From NCBI GenBank assembly GCA_017430675.1, contig JAFRMM010000066.1, positions 1 to 45,125 on the forward strand: a DNA stretch of 45,125 nt, written 5' to 3'. Position numbers and translations under genes: made by a program. Positions within the stretch are counted from its first letter, which is position 1, and each line of letters opens with the position of its first letter. Below are positions 36,882-45,125 of this stretch, in pieces. Source of the DNA: Prevotella sp. GTDB taxonomy: Bacteria > Bacteroidota > Bacteroidia > Bacteroidales > Bacteroidaceae. The notes under the pieces were generated by a model, which did not search any database, was not told the origin of the DNA, and saw nothing but the letters and a program-made list of their open reading frames with translations.

Positions 36882-39800
36882 ATGCGTGCTAAAACCATAC
36901 TAACACTAATAGTATTTTTCCTCCCGATGAGCGTGTATGCCCAGATGGGGAAATTCTTCAGTACAGAAAACCAGCAATTGTCAAGCAGTTTTGTCTCACA
37001 GGTCTATCTCGACAACGAAGGTTTTATCTGGATAACAACCCGTAACGGCATCAACCGTTACGACGGCTATCAGTTCCGTGTGTTCAAAAAGGAGAATGAG
37101 ACGGACAAGACCCTTGCAAGCAATTATGTGAACTCGATGATGCAGGATCGGCATGGTCTGTTTTATTTCGGCATGTACGGTGCCTTGCAGACGTGGGATG
37201 GAGAAGAATTCCATAATGTGAGGATGCTGGATGACCAGGGGAATGACAACTACGGTTATGCCACCTGTTTTCTGGAAAGAAGGAACGGCGACGTGCTGGC
37301 TGGGACCTCTGGGCTGGGCGTCATGAAGTTTTTGGATAAATATACAGCCCGGCAGTTCGGAGGTGCGTTTGCCGGTATTCATACTGTTAATGCCATGTTG
37401 GAGGACAAGAGAGGCAACCTCTGGATGGCGACAGCGGGAAAGGGTTTGCTCTGCTACGACGGAAAGCAGATGCGGCGGTATCTGTCTGACAGGAATGACT
37501 TGTCAATGAATGGACTGTGTGAAGACCATAAGGGAAATGTCTATTTAGGTACTAATATGGGCCTTTACCAGCAGCAGGGGGATGAGTTCGTCCATGTGGC
37601 CGCCACAGGGAGCAATGCCATCTCTGCGCTTTCCTGCGATCACAACGGTCACATCCTCGTTGGTTATGACGGGAAGGGGCTGGCTATCTACGACCCAGGG
37701 AATGGTACACTGGCGGACAATCCTTTCTTCAGTATGGAGGTGGATCTGGCCAAGAGCAAGATATACTCCATCGTTGAAGACCGTCATGGTAATATCTGGC
37801 TTGGCATGCTCCAGAAAGGTGTCTATCGCCAATCCATTAACTTTGGCGGCTTCAGGTATATGGGCTACAAGTTGGGCGGACGTAACACCATCGGTTCTGC
37901 ATGCGTTGTCAGCGTGCTTATCGACAGCCGTCAGCGCACCTGGATAGGGACGGACAAAGACGGACTGTATATCCTTGACGCGAACGACCGGTTGATCCGG
38001 CACATGAGTGAGGGGTTCCCTTCGACTGTGATGGCTATTGAAGAGGATGCTGACGGACATGTATGGATTGGTTCCTATGGAGAGGGTGGCGGATGGATTG
38101 ATCCCGTGACGCTGCAATATCATAAATTGTCCTATCCCCAGGATGAGCATCTGATTATCATGGACATTGTTAAGGATAAGGAGGGCCAGTTGTGGGCTGC
38201 GACGATGCGGCACGGTCTGCTCTGTTTCTCTCCTCATGACGGACAGATCAAGACCTATGTTATGGCAGATGAGGCTGACAAGGACAGGAAGATAAATAGC
38301 ATCACCAACAACTACGTGTCGCAGGTGTCAGTATCGCCTGACGGCCAACGACTCTATGCTGCTACTTCCATGGGTATCTGTTGTTTGGACATTGCCAGTA
38401 GGAGTTGGACAAAGACTTTCGGTACTAATTGCCCTAATTACAGCGTGCCTGTCAGAATTGCCAGAGAGTACGACGGACGGCTATGGTATGGTACGAACGA
38501 AGGACTCTATTGCTACGACCTCGCCACAAAGAAGACGAAACACTATACGACAGCCGATGGACTGACCGACAACGGCATCTCTGCCATTGAGCGAGACCAG
38601 GGAGGACTGCTGTGGGTAGGAACTGATCATGGTCTTACTTGTTTAAATCCTGTAAACGACGAGTCACAGAACTATTTCTCTGACGATGGACTGCAGGGCA
38701 ATGAGTTCAGTGACGGTGCCTCCTGTGTTACCCCCAATGGTATCGTTATCATGGGTGGTACTGGGGGTGTGACCTGGTTTAAGCCGCAGGAAATCGTGCA
38801 GGATCAGTGGGATGCCACCGTGCAACTGACCTCATTCTCCATCAACGGACAGGTTGTGAACCGGGCATCTATGTCAGGAAATTATCAGGTGACGGATACC
38901 ACCGTCTTCGCCAGTAACCACTTTGAACTGAGTTACCACGACAACTCGTTTGCCATCACGTTCTCGACACTGACGTATGAGAACCCGGAACATATATCCT
39001 ATCTCTACAGCATTAACGGCGAGCCCTACTCTCAGTTGAAGGCGGGTGTGAACGAGATTACTTTCTCCCACCTGCCGCCAGGCACCTACCGTTTCCGTGT
39101 AAAGGCAGAGCGCAATAATATTCAAACGCCAGACCGCTCATTCACTGTGGTGGTTCATAGCCCTTGGTATCGTTCTGCTTGGGCCTATTTCATCTATGCC
39201 CTCATTGCCGGACTCTTTATCTGGCAATATCTGGCATATCGTCGGCATAGGGAGCAGAGCAGACTGCGTCTGCAAGAACATCTACATGCTGAGGAGATGG
39301 GGGAGGCAAAAGTGCGTTTCTTCGTGAACATGAGCCATGAGATCCGTACACCTATGACACTCATCATTGCCCCGCTTCTCTCACTTATCAAGAATGACGA
39401 TGACCCGAGCCGCAGGAGTATTTATGAGACAATCCGGCGTAATGCTGAACGCATACTAAGCCTGATTAACCAGATGATGGATCTCAGGAAGATAGACAAA
39501 GGACTTATGCAGATGAGGATGAGGGAAACCGACTTGGTGGCCTTCATTCAGGATATCTATTCACTTTTTGAGAATCAGGCAAAGACCAAACAGATCAAAC
39601 TGCTGTATGAGCATGATTGTGATGAACTTTTTGCATGGGTCGATCGTTCTAACTTTGACAAAGTCGTAATGAATATACTCTCCAATGCCTTCAAGTTCAC
39701 ACCAACAGGCGGTGAGATCGGCATTAGCCTGACTCACGATGCTGATCATGCCACCATCGCTATCCGCGATAATGGCGAGAATATCCCTGCAGACAAGTTG

Positions 39801-40865
39801 GAGAGTATCTTCCAACGGTTCTACCAGTCGTCTTCTGTCGTCAACGACCGTAATGCCGGAACAGGTGTCGGCCTTGACCTCACCCGCTCACTGGTAGAGT
39901 TACACCATGGTACCATTACGGCGAGAAATCTCGAACAAGGGTGTGAGTTCGTCGTAACCATCCCGTTGGGGAATGCGCATTTAAAGCCAGAGGAGATGCT
40001 TTCTGATGCCGAGAGCGCCGTCGGTACCTTGATGGCTACCGATATAGAAGAACAGCAAGAGGCAGACAGTCCTATGTTGCAGATACCTACCAACCGTAAA
40101 CTTACCCTTGTTGTTGCAGAAGATGATGACGAAATCCGCAGTTATCTGGAGAAAGAACTCGAGCGTGATTATGATGTTCGTGCGTGTACCAACGGTCGTG
40201 AGGCTCTGGCGGAGGTCTATCACGCACACCCAGACCTTGTCATCAGTGATGTGATGATGCCGGAAATGGATGGTAAGACCCTCTGTTCAAAACTCAAGGT
40301 CAATCCAAATACCAACTTCATTCCCGTTATTCTACTCACTGCCAAGAGTCGTGATGAAGACAAGTTGGAGGGACTGGAAACTGGTGCAGATGCTTATATT
40401 GTGAAGCCGTTTAATATGGATATTCTCCGACGTACAGTCCTCAACCTTATCAATACCCACCGCTTATTACGCTTGAAGTATGAACGTAATGATGAGTTGG
40501 AGGAACAGGTTGATGATATCCGCATCAAGTCGCCTGACGAGAAGTTGTTGGAACGTATCATGGACTGCATCAATAAGAATCTGAACAACTCCGACCTCAG
40601 TGTTGATATGATTGCTGACGAAGCGGGAATCAGTCGTGTGCACCTGCACCGTAAGATGAAGGAACTGACAGGCCAGACACCTCATGACTTCATCCGTAAC
40701 ATACGTTTGAAAAAGGCAGCCCAGTTGTTGGCCAACCAGGGTATGAATGTTACCGAGGTGATGTATGCCTGCGGCTTTGCGAATTCCGCATCCTTCTCTA
40801 CGGTGTTCAAGCGTTTTTACGGCATGTCGCCCCGTGATTACATGCGTGAACACGAGGAGAGATAA
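36882..40865 (+). CDS. Hybrid two-component system regulator of xylan use (HTCS)
   Basis: 1327 residues. A signal peptide (ending VYAQ) leads a periplasmic sensor made of two beta-propellers of Reg_prop repeats (GFIWITTRNGINRYDG, GNLWMATAGKGLLCYDG, GLLWVGTDHGLTCLNP). A Y_Y_Y domain follows, then one membrane helix at about 766-788. The cytoplasmic part has a HisKA domain with His819 in NMSHEIRTP, an HATPase, a receiver with phospho-acceptor Asp1123 in ISDVMMPEMDG, and an AraC-type HTH at the C-terminus. By family such proteins bind an oligosaccharide released from the polysaccharide and activate the neighbouring locus; XynR of P. bryantii is a comparable regulator. It is divergent from GH115 and shares a terminator with argC. 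Confidence 0.95.
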   Translation: MRAKTILTLIVFFLPMSVYAQMGKFFSTENQQLSSSFVSQVYLDNEGFIWITTRNGINRYDGYQFRVFKKENETDKTLASNYVNSMMQDRHGLFYFGMYGALQTWDGEEFHNVRMLDDQGNDNYGYATCFLERRNGDVLAGTSGLGVMKFLDKYTARQFGGAFAGIHTVNAMLEDKRGNLWMATAGKGLLCYDGKQMRRYLSDRNDLSMNGLCEDHKGNVYLGTNMGLYQQQGDEFVHVAATGSNAISALSCDHNGHILVGYDGKGLAIYDPGNGTLADNPFFSMEVDLAKSKIYSIVEDRHGNIWLGMLQKGVYRQSINFGGFRYMGYKLGGRNTIGSACVVSVLIDSRQRTWIGTDKDGLYILDANDRLIRHMSEGFPSTVMAIEEDADGHVWIGSYGEGGGWIDPVTLQYHKLSYPQDEHLIIMDIVKDKEGQLWAATMRHGLLCFSPHDGQIKTYVMADEADKDRKINSITNNYVSQVSVSPDGQRLYAATSMGICCLDIASRSWTKTFGTNCPNYSVPVRIAREYDGRLWYGTNEGLYCYDLATKKTKHYTTADGLTDNGISAIERDQGGLLWVGTDHGLTCLNPVNDESQNYFSDDGLQGNEFSDGASCVTPNGIVIMGGTGGVTWFKPQEIVQDQWDATVQLTSFSINGQVVNRASMSGNYQVTDTTVFASNHFELSYHDNSFAITFSTLTYENPEHISYLYSINGEPYSQLKAGVNEITFSHLPPGTYRFRVKAERNNIQTPDRSFTVVVHSPWYRSAWAYFIYALIAGLFIWQYLAYRRHREQSRLRLQEHLHAEEMGEAKVRFFVNMSHEIRTPMTLIIAPLLSLIKNDDDPSRRSIYETIRRNAERILSLINQMMDLRKIDKGLMQMRMRETDLVAFIQDIYSLFENQAKTKQIKLLYEHDCDELFAWVDRSNFDKVVMNILSNAFKFTPTGGEIGISLTHDADHATIAIRDNGENIPADKLESIFQRFYQSSSVVNDRNAGTGVGLDLTRSLVELHHGTITARNLEQGCEFVVTIPLGNAHLKPEEMLSDAESAVGTLMATDIEEQQEADSPMLQIPTNRKLTLVVAEDDDEIRSYLEKELERDYDVRACTNGREALAEVYHAHPDLVISDVMMPEMDGKTLCSKLKVNPNTNFIPVILLTAKSRDEDKLEGLETGADAYIVKPFNMDILRRTVLNLINTHRLLRLKYERNDELEEQVDDIRIKSPDEKLLERIMDCINKNLNNSDLSVDMIADEAGISRVHLHRKMKELTGQTPHDFIRNIRLKKAAQLLANQGMNVTEVMYACGFANSASFSTVFKRFYGMSPRDYMREHEER

Positions 40866-40900
40866 AAATGGTCGGCTAACAATCGTTAGCCGACCATTTT
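40865..40900. terminator. Bidirectional terminator between HTCS and argC
   Basis: A perfect 16-bp stem (40865-40880 and 40885-40900) with loop AATC, A tract on one side and T tract on the other. It overlaps both stop codons. Confidence 0.92.
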
Positions 40901-41864
40901 AGAATGCTGAGGCTTTAAGGTTGAGCCCCGCCCGTTCATCGATACCAAACATCAGGTTCATATTCTGCACAGCCTGGCCGACAGCACCTTTCAAAAGGTT
41001 GTCGATACAGGAAGTGACGAGTAGTTTGTTCTCGAAGGCATCAATGTGCACCAGGCATTTGTTGGTGTTCACCACCTGCTTGAGATCAATGGGCTTTTCT
41101 ACATAGTGGGTAAATGCAGCATCCTGATAGAAATCCTTATAAGCGGCAATTATATCGCTAGCATTTTCCTTGGTGCGAATCACTTCCGTGGCGAAGATAC
41201 CACGGGCGAAGTCGCCACGGTAGGGGATGAAGTCGATATCTACGTCAAGATGGCCCTGTACTTGCTTCAGTGACTGGCAGATCTCAGCCAGGTGTTGGTG
41301 GGTAAACGGCTTGTAGATGCTCAGGTTGTTGTTGCGCCATGAGAAGTGGGTGGTAGCACTGGGCTTTTGTCCAGCACCTGTCGAGCCGGTGATGGCATTC
41401 ACACTCACGTCATATTTAAGCAGACCCAGTTTGGCGGCTGGCAGCAGACCGAGTTGGATGCAGGTAGCAAAGCAACCGGGATTGGCCACGTGTTGCGCCT
41501 TGGCAATCTCTGTCTTGTTGATTTCGGGCAGTCCATAGACATAGTCGTGATTACCTTTGATGCGGAAGTCCTGTGCCATATCGATAATCTTCACATGGGC
41601 GGGAATGTCGTGTTCCTTCAGGAATGCCTCACTCTTGCCATGACCAAAGCAGAAGAACACGATATCAACATCCTCAAAGGGCATCTCGTCAGAGAAATTC
41701 AGATCAGTTTCTCCATATAGTCCCTCATGAATCTCTGCCACGGGATTCCCCGCATTGCTCTCAGAATTGGCGAATGCTATCTCTGCCTCAGGATGGTTCA
41801 GCAACAGGCGGATGAGTTCACCGCCTGTATAGCCCGCTGCTCCCAGAATGCCTATCTTGATCAT
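40899..41864 (-). CDS. argC: N-acyl-gamma-glutamyl-phosphate reductase
   Basis: 321 residues. Rossmann motif GAAGYTGGELIRLL at the N-terminus and active-site Cys131 in NPGCFAT. It makes the N-acylglutamate semialdehyde in arginine synthesis. Bacteroidota can use N-succinyl instead of N-acetyl intermediates, so the acyl group is left open. Its ATG overlaps the argG stop by four bases (ATGA), so translation is probably coupled. It ends the operon inside a terminator; no argD follows, unlike the order I remember for Bacteroides. Confidence 0.93.
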   Translation of the reverse strand: MIKIGILGAAGYTGGELIRLLLNHPEAEIAFANSESNAGNPVAEIHEGLYGETDLNFSDEMPFEDVDIVFFCFGHGKSEAFLKEHDIPAHVKIIDMAQDFRIKGNHDYVYGLPEINKTEIAKAQHVANPGCFATCIQLGLLPAAKLGLLKYDVSVNAITGSTGAGQKPSATTHFSWRNNNLSIYKPFTHQHLAEICQSLKQVQGHLDVDIDFIPYRGDFARGIFATEVIRTKENASDIIAAYKDFYQDAAFTHYVEKPIDLKQVVNTNKCLVHIDAFENKLLVTSCIDNLLKGAVGQAVQNMNLMFGIDERAGLNLKASAF

Positions 41865-43063
41865 CTCTTTTCGTCCTTATGGATACCGTAATACACGCGC
41901 AGGGGGGTGGAACTGACCTTGATGAAGCCTTTGGCCTCGTCGGCCGTCCAACCAGTTTGTGTCTCGCCATATTCGCCAAGTTTGGACTTCGTCAGGTCAT
42001 TGACGGAGTCGATTCCGACGGTCTCGAAACCGTAGGGACGGAGTTTCAGAATGGCTGTGCCCGTTACGTTACGCTGGCTCGAAGTTAGCATAGCCTCTAT
42101 GTCGGGCATCACTGGCTCCAGATACTGGCTTTCATGAAGGAACATACCATACCAGTTGGCCACTTGATCTTTCCAATATTGCTGCCACTTACTTAATGTT
42201 GATTTCTCCAGTAGGCGGTGGGCCTCGATGATTAGTTTCGGGGCGGCGGCCTCGAAACCTACACGACCCTTGATGCCGATAATCGTGTCACCGACGTTGG
42301 CGTCACGGCCGATGGCATAACTGGCACCAATCTCTTCTATCTTCTGGATGGCCTTTACTCTATCGTCGAAGTGCTCTCCATTGACGGCTACGATCTCACC
42401 TCTCTCAAACTGAATCTTCAGGAGCGACTCCTGCCCCTTGGCGGTAACATGTTTCAGATAGGCATCCTCTGGCAGACCCTGTGTCGGATCAAGCAATTCT
42501 CCGCCGCAGATGCTAGTGCCCCAGATGCCGACGTTATAACTGTACTTCAACTTGGTAAAGTCTGCGAAGAAACCGTGTTCATTCAGGTAATCGACTTCTT
42601 CCTTGCGGGTGAGTTTCTGGTCACGCGTCAGGGTGATGATCTCCACGCCGGGAGCCATCACGAGGAAGGTCATATCGAAACGGATCTGGTCGTTACCGGC
42701 CCCTGTACTGCCGTGGGCGATGGCATCGGCACCAATCTCCTTGGCATAACGGGCGATAGCGATGGCCTGGAAGATACGCTCCGAACTGACGGAAATCGGG
42801 TAGCAGTTGTTGCGCAGTACATTACCGAAGATCATGTACTTCAGGGACTTCTCATAATACTCATGAGTCACGTCGAGGGTGACATACTGGATGGCTCCCA
42901 GTTTATAGGCATTCTCTTCGTTCTTCTTTAGTTGTTCTTCACTGAAACCGCCAGTATTGGCACAGGCAGCATATACATCCCAACCATCCTGGGTCAGTTT
43001 CATAACGGTGTAACTGGTGTCAAGCCCACCAGAAAAGGCTACTACAACTTTCTTGTTTGCCAT
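41861..43063 (-). CDS. argG: Argininosuccinate synthase
   Basis: 400 residues. The ATP-pyrophosphatase P-loop AFSGGLDTSYT is at the N-terminus, followed by AHGSTGAGNDQIRF and the GRDANVGDT region of the family. It joins citrulline and aspartate. It lies 17 bases after the GNAT gene and overlaps argC by four bases, in an argR-led operon. Confidence 0.95.
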   Translation of the reverse strand: MANKKVVVAFSGGLDTSYTVMKLTQDGWDVYAACANTGGFSEEQLKKNEENAYKLGAIQYVTLDVTHEYYEKSLKYMIFGNVLRNNCYPISVSSERIFQAIAIARYAKEIGADAIAHGSTGAGNDQIRFDMTFLVMAPGVEIITLTRDQKLTRKEEVDYLNEHGFFADFTKLKYSYNVGIWGTSICGGELLDPTQGLPEDAYLKHVTAKGQESLLKIQFERGEIVAVNGEHFDDRVKAIQKIEEIGASYAIGRDANVGDTIIGIKGRVGFEAAAPKLIIEAHRLLEKSTLSKWQQYWKDQVANWYGMFLHESQYLEPVMPDIEAMLTSSQRNVTGTAILKLRPYGFETVGIDSVNDLTKSKLGEYGETQTGWTADEAKGFIKVSSTPLRVYYGIHKDEKR

Positions 43064-43080
43064 ATTATTGTAAATTTTTC

Positions 43081-43695
43081 TTATTGTTCTTCTAATTCCT
43101 GCAAATGACGGATACGTGAAAGGACCTCTTCAGGTAACTTTGCGGGCAGATGCTCTGTCGGGTCATACAGCATGGCGGTGCAGATACAGTATTTGCGGCC
43201 TGTCCGGTGTAGCACATCTACGTTCACACAACCTTCACAGCCCTTCCAGAATGCCTCATCGTCAGTAAGATCAGCGAAGGTGACTGGCTGGTAGCCCAAT
43301 GCCGTATTCATCGCCATCACGGCAGCACCGCTCGTCAGCGAGAAAATCTTCGCATGTGGCCATCGGGTACGGGCTAACGTGAAAGTCATATCTTTGATGC
43401 GTTTGGCTACGTGCTGTCCACGGAAGTTGGGATGTACAATGAGTCCGGAGGTGGTTACATACTGCTGATTCTCCCACGTCTCAATGTAACTGAAACCAGC
43501 AAATGTGCCGTCCTTGGTTAAGGCGATGACGGCTTTCGCCTCCAGCATCTTTTTGGTAAGATACTCATGTGTCCTTTTGGCAATGCCCGTACCACGAACT
43601 TTGGCAGCCTCTGCAATAGTGTCCAAAATGGTATCCACGTACTTCTCGTGTTCTGGTCCGGCTACCAAAACTTCTATTTCTGTGTCCTGTTCCAT
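43081..43695 (-). CDS. GNAT-family N-acyltransferase in the arginine operon
   Basis: 204 residues with the GNAT fold: central VTTSGLIVHPNFRGQHVAKR carries the acetyl-CoA binding loop (Arg/Gln-x-x-Gly-like, here RGQHVAKR). A C-terminal part with CEGCVNVDVLHRTG is specific to this group. It lies between argR and argG, an arrangement that I recall from Bacteroides. A plausible role is acylation of glutamate, the first step of arginine synthesis, for which no ArgA or ArgJ is seen in this window; that role is inference. A different small-molecule acylation is also possible. Confidence 0.8.
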   Translation of the reverse strand: MEQDTEIEVLVAGPEHEKYVDTILDTIAEAAKVRGTGIAKRTHEYLTKKMLEAKAVIALTKDGTFAGFSYIETWENQQYVTTSGLIVHPNFRGQHVAKRIKDMTFTLARTRWPHAKIFSLTSGAAVMAMNTALGYQPVTFADLTDDEAFWKGCEGCVNVDVLHRTGRKYCICTAMLYDPTEHLPAKLPEEVLSRIRHLQELEEQ

Positions 43696-43737
43696 TAGTC
43701 TATATTACTTAATACTATAAACTCAAACTATAAAATA

Positions 43738-44214
43738 CTATCTCATATTCGGTACGATGTCGCTTAGTGCCTCAATAACATCTTGGTGGCTGACACCTTC
43801 TTTGATGACGATGAAGATGGTGTCGTCACCCGCGATAGTTCCGAGAATTTCCGGCACGTTACTGTTGTCAATGTTCCAGGCAATGCTGCTCGCATAGCCT
43901 GGTCGTGTCTTGATGATACCAATATTACTGGAAAAGTTAATGCTGATGAATCCAGGCACTTTCATCATCTCGCGGACGCTGTTGGGAGAACTGATGCGTT
44001 TATACATCGGCTCATTGGGCAACACATATACGTAGTTGCCACTCATGGAGGCTGCCTTGGCCACCTTCAACTGTTTTAGGTCGCGACTCAGAGTGGCCTG
44101 AGTCAATTTGAAGCCTTCCTTCTGGAGGGCATTCAGCAACTCGTCCTGACTTCCCAGTTGTTGGCTCGATATGATGAGTCTAAGTGCTTCTAAGCGGCTG
44201 TTCTTGACTTTCAT
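43738..44214 (-). CDS. argR: Arginine repressor
   Basis: 158 residues. N-terminal winged HTH (TQATLSRDLKQLKVAKA) and a C-terminal arginine-binding domain with GTIAGDDTIFIVI containing the paired Asp residues. It should be hexameric and repress arginine synthesis when arginine is high. It heads the operon, so autoregulation is likely; an ARG-box-like sequence lies about 66 bases upstream of its ATG. Confidence 0.95.
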   Translation of the reverse strand: MKVKNSRLEALRLIISSQQLGSQDELLNALQKEGFKLTQATLSRDLKQLKVAKAASMSGNYVYVLPNEPMYKRISSPNSVREMMKVPGFISINFSSNIGIIKTRPGYASSIAWNIDNSNVPEILGTIAGDDTIFIVIKEGVSHQDVIEALSDIVPNMR

Positions 44215-44234
44215 GCGGTATATTTATTCAAAAT

Positions 44235-44268
44235 CTGGGTGCAAAATTACATAATATTTTGCACCCAG
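44235..44268. promoter_or_regulatory. 13-bp inverted repeat overlapping the argR promoter
   Basis: CTGGGTGCAAAAT and ATTTTGCACCCAG are perfect inverted arms around an eight-base spacer. The left arm contains the minus-strand -7 element TAATTTTG (44242-44249). It could be an operator for ArgR or a terminator-like hairpin for the upstream gene, whose stop is at 44297. Confidence 0.55.
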
Positions 44269-44279
44269 CCAAATAATTC

Positions 44280-44293
44280 TGCATATTTTTGCA
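44280..44293. promoter_or_regulatory. Candidate ARG box
   Basis: TGCATATTTTTGCA matches the E. coli ARG-box core TGMATWWWWATKCA at 13 of 14 positions. It lies about 30 bases upstream of the argR -7 element and just after the end of the DUF4923-like gene. Confidence 0.5.
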
Positions 44294-44296
44294 GGA

Positions 44297-44896
44297 TTAC
44301 TTTCCCATGTCAAAGCCGATACGTACGCCGTCGTACTGTTTGCTCAGGTCACCGATAGTCTGTAAGTCTTTATTGCCGCTGAGGGCTGACATCGTTTGGA
44401 GCAGGGTCAGTAGTTTGTTGGCTTCAAAGAGAATGGAGATACCACTAATTTCGCGCTTTGTGTAACAATTGACGCTGATAAGCAAACCTTTCAGCGTGAT
44501 TTTTTGATTGGCCTCGTCGAAAGTATAGTTACCGCTGAACGGTGTGCCGTCAATCTTCGAGACGAACGTGCCGTCTTCCTTGAAGGTAATGTAAGTGTTG
44601 TTGGTGGATATGCCTACCTGCTGGTAGTAGGGCAGTACCTTTTCCTCAATCTGTGCGGCAGCCACCTCGCCTCCTGCCTTTGCCAACAGATTTTCACTGG
44701 TGAATGCACAGCCAGGGCGCAAGTAGGCCCATGTGCCGATGAGGCCCCTTGCCGATACCTTGTCAAGACCAATGACGCTGGTGATGGCATTCACTACACT
44801 CCCGTTTGACATGGCACCCATAATCTGACTCATGTTCCCGCAACTTACAGCCGTCAGACAGGCAATGCCTAACAATACAATCTTAATCTTTCTCAT
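44297..44896 (-). CDS. DUF4923-like lipoprotein
   Basis: 199 residues from the ATG at 44896; a longer reading frame from 44938 would put 14 residues before the signal and is unlikely. SPII signal with Cys19 in AVSC. The body contains GLIGTWAYLRPGCAFTSENL and FKEDGTFVSKIDG, a lipocalin-like beta pattern seen in the DUF4923 family of Bacteroidota. Function unknown. It has its own promoter and is separated from argR by 82 bases. Confidence 0.75.
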   Translation of the reverse strand: MRKIKIVLLGIACLTAVSCGNMSQIMGAMSNGSVVNAITSVIGLDKVSARGLIGTWAYLRPGCAFTSENLLAKAGGEVAAAQIEEKVLPYYQQVGISTNNTYITFKEDGTFVSKIDGTPFSGNYTFDEANQKITLKGLLISVNCYTKREISGISILFEANKLLTLLQTMSALSGNKDLQTIGDLSKQYDGVRIGFDMGK

Positions 44897-44924
44897 TTTT
44901 TTTATTCTTTTTGTTAATCCGCTG

Positions 44925-44956
44925 CGAAGATACAACATATTTCGCTAATCCCCAAA
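44925..44956 (-). promoter_or_regulatory. -33/-7 promoter of the DUF4923-like gene
   Basis: On the minus strand TTTG (44953-44956), a 20-base spacer and TATCTTCG (44925-44932), a one-base variant of TAnnTTTG. The remaining bases to the right edge are A/T-rich with only a short TTGAC-ATTG-GTCAA inverted repeat (45038-45051); I see no gene there. Confidence 0.5.
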
Positions 44957-45125
44957 TAAATTCAACGAATAATCCGAAAATATCTACTTGTGCCTTATCT
45001 CGCGTAATATATAATAAGGTGTATGGGTGTATTTCCCTTGACATTGGTCAAGACAGTTCTTAAAAAAGGTTTTTTATTGAAATTTTCCGTCCAAAAGTTT
45101 TGCTGGTTCGGAAAAAGTGTGTACC

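Noticed and set aside
44897..44938. N-terminal extension of the DUF4923-like protein
   Set aside because: The extra 14 residues would precede a lipoprotein signal, and the start would overlap the promoter elements.

Overview
The window looks like a chromosomal piece of a xylan-degrading rumen or gut Prevotella (Xylanibacter/Prevotella ruminicola-like Bacteroidota). Evidence: SusC/SusD pairs, a hybrid two-component system regulator (HTCS), TAnnTTTG-type Bacteroidota -7 promoter elements, SPII lipoprotein signals without a Shine-Dalgarno pattern, and a gene set matching what I remember of the P. ruminicola 23 xylanolytic cluster (xyl3A, xyn10D-fae1A, axe1-6A) and the xus/xyn10C operon. I hold no database match; the species call is inference.

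Layout. 1-273: 5' part of a secreted jelly-roll protein gene (minus) that is cut by the window edge. 508-8082 (plus): DUF6057-like membrane protein, PD40 lipoprotein with a CxxCH motif, two GH43 enzymes, and an unknown anchored protein. 8121-13191 (minus): GH95 then GH3 beta-xylosidase as one operon. 13505-18107 (minus): xylanase/feruloyl esterase Xyn10D-Fae1A and acetyl xylan esterase Axe1-6A. 18259-19314 (minus): a second, nearly identical copy of the jelly-roll gene. 19638-33021 (plus): xusABCDE-xyn10C operon. 33133-36750 (minus): GH115 alpha-glucuronidase fused to a CE15-type glucuronoyl esterase. 36882-40865 (plus): HTCS regulator. 40899-44214 (minus): argR-GNAT-argG-argC operon. 44297-44896 (minus): DUF4923-like lipoprotein.

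How it works together (family knowledge plus inference). Surface Xyn10C with its two CBMs cuts xylan. XusE and XusB/XusD bind the fragments and XusA/XusC import them through TonB. In the periplasm Axe1-6A, Fae1A and CE15 remove acetyl, feruloyl and lignin/uronoyl ester groups. GH115 removes glucuronic acid, GH43 enzymes remove arabinose or xylose, GH95 removes L-galactose or fucose, Xyn10D shortens the chain and GH3 releases xylose. The HTCS senses an oligosaccharide and activates transcription.

The most interesting signal I found is regulatory. Promoters of xyn10D-fae1A and of the GH95 leader carry an identical 10-mer (AAAGTATATG) exactly 35 bp upstream of their -7 elements. axe1-6A and xusA have 8/10 matches, and GH115 a weaker one, at the same distance. 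This is a candidate HTCS operator that would tie the separate transcription units into one regulon. Other points are the GH115-CE15 fusion with Tyr where CE15 enzymes usually have Arg next to the catalytic Ser, the repeated jelly-roll gene flanking about 18 kb of enzyme genes, a terminated leader RNA before GH95, and an intergenic repeat read as protein inside GH95.
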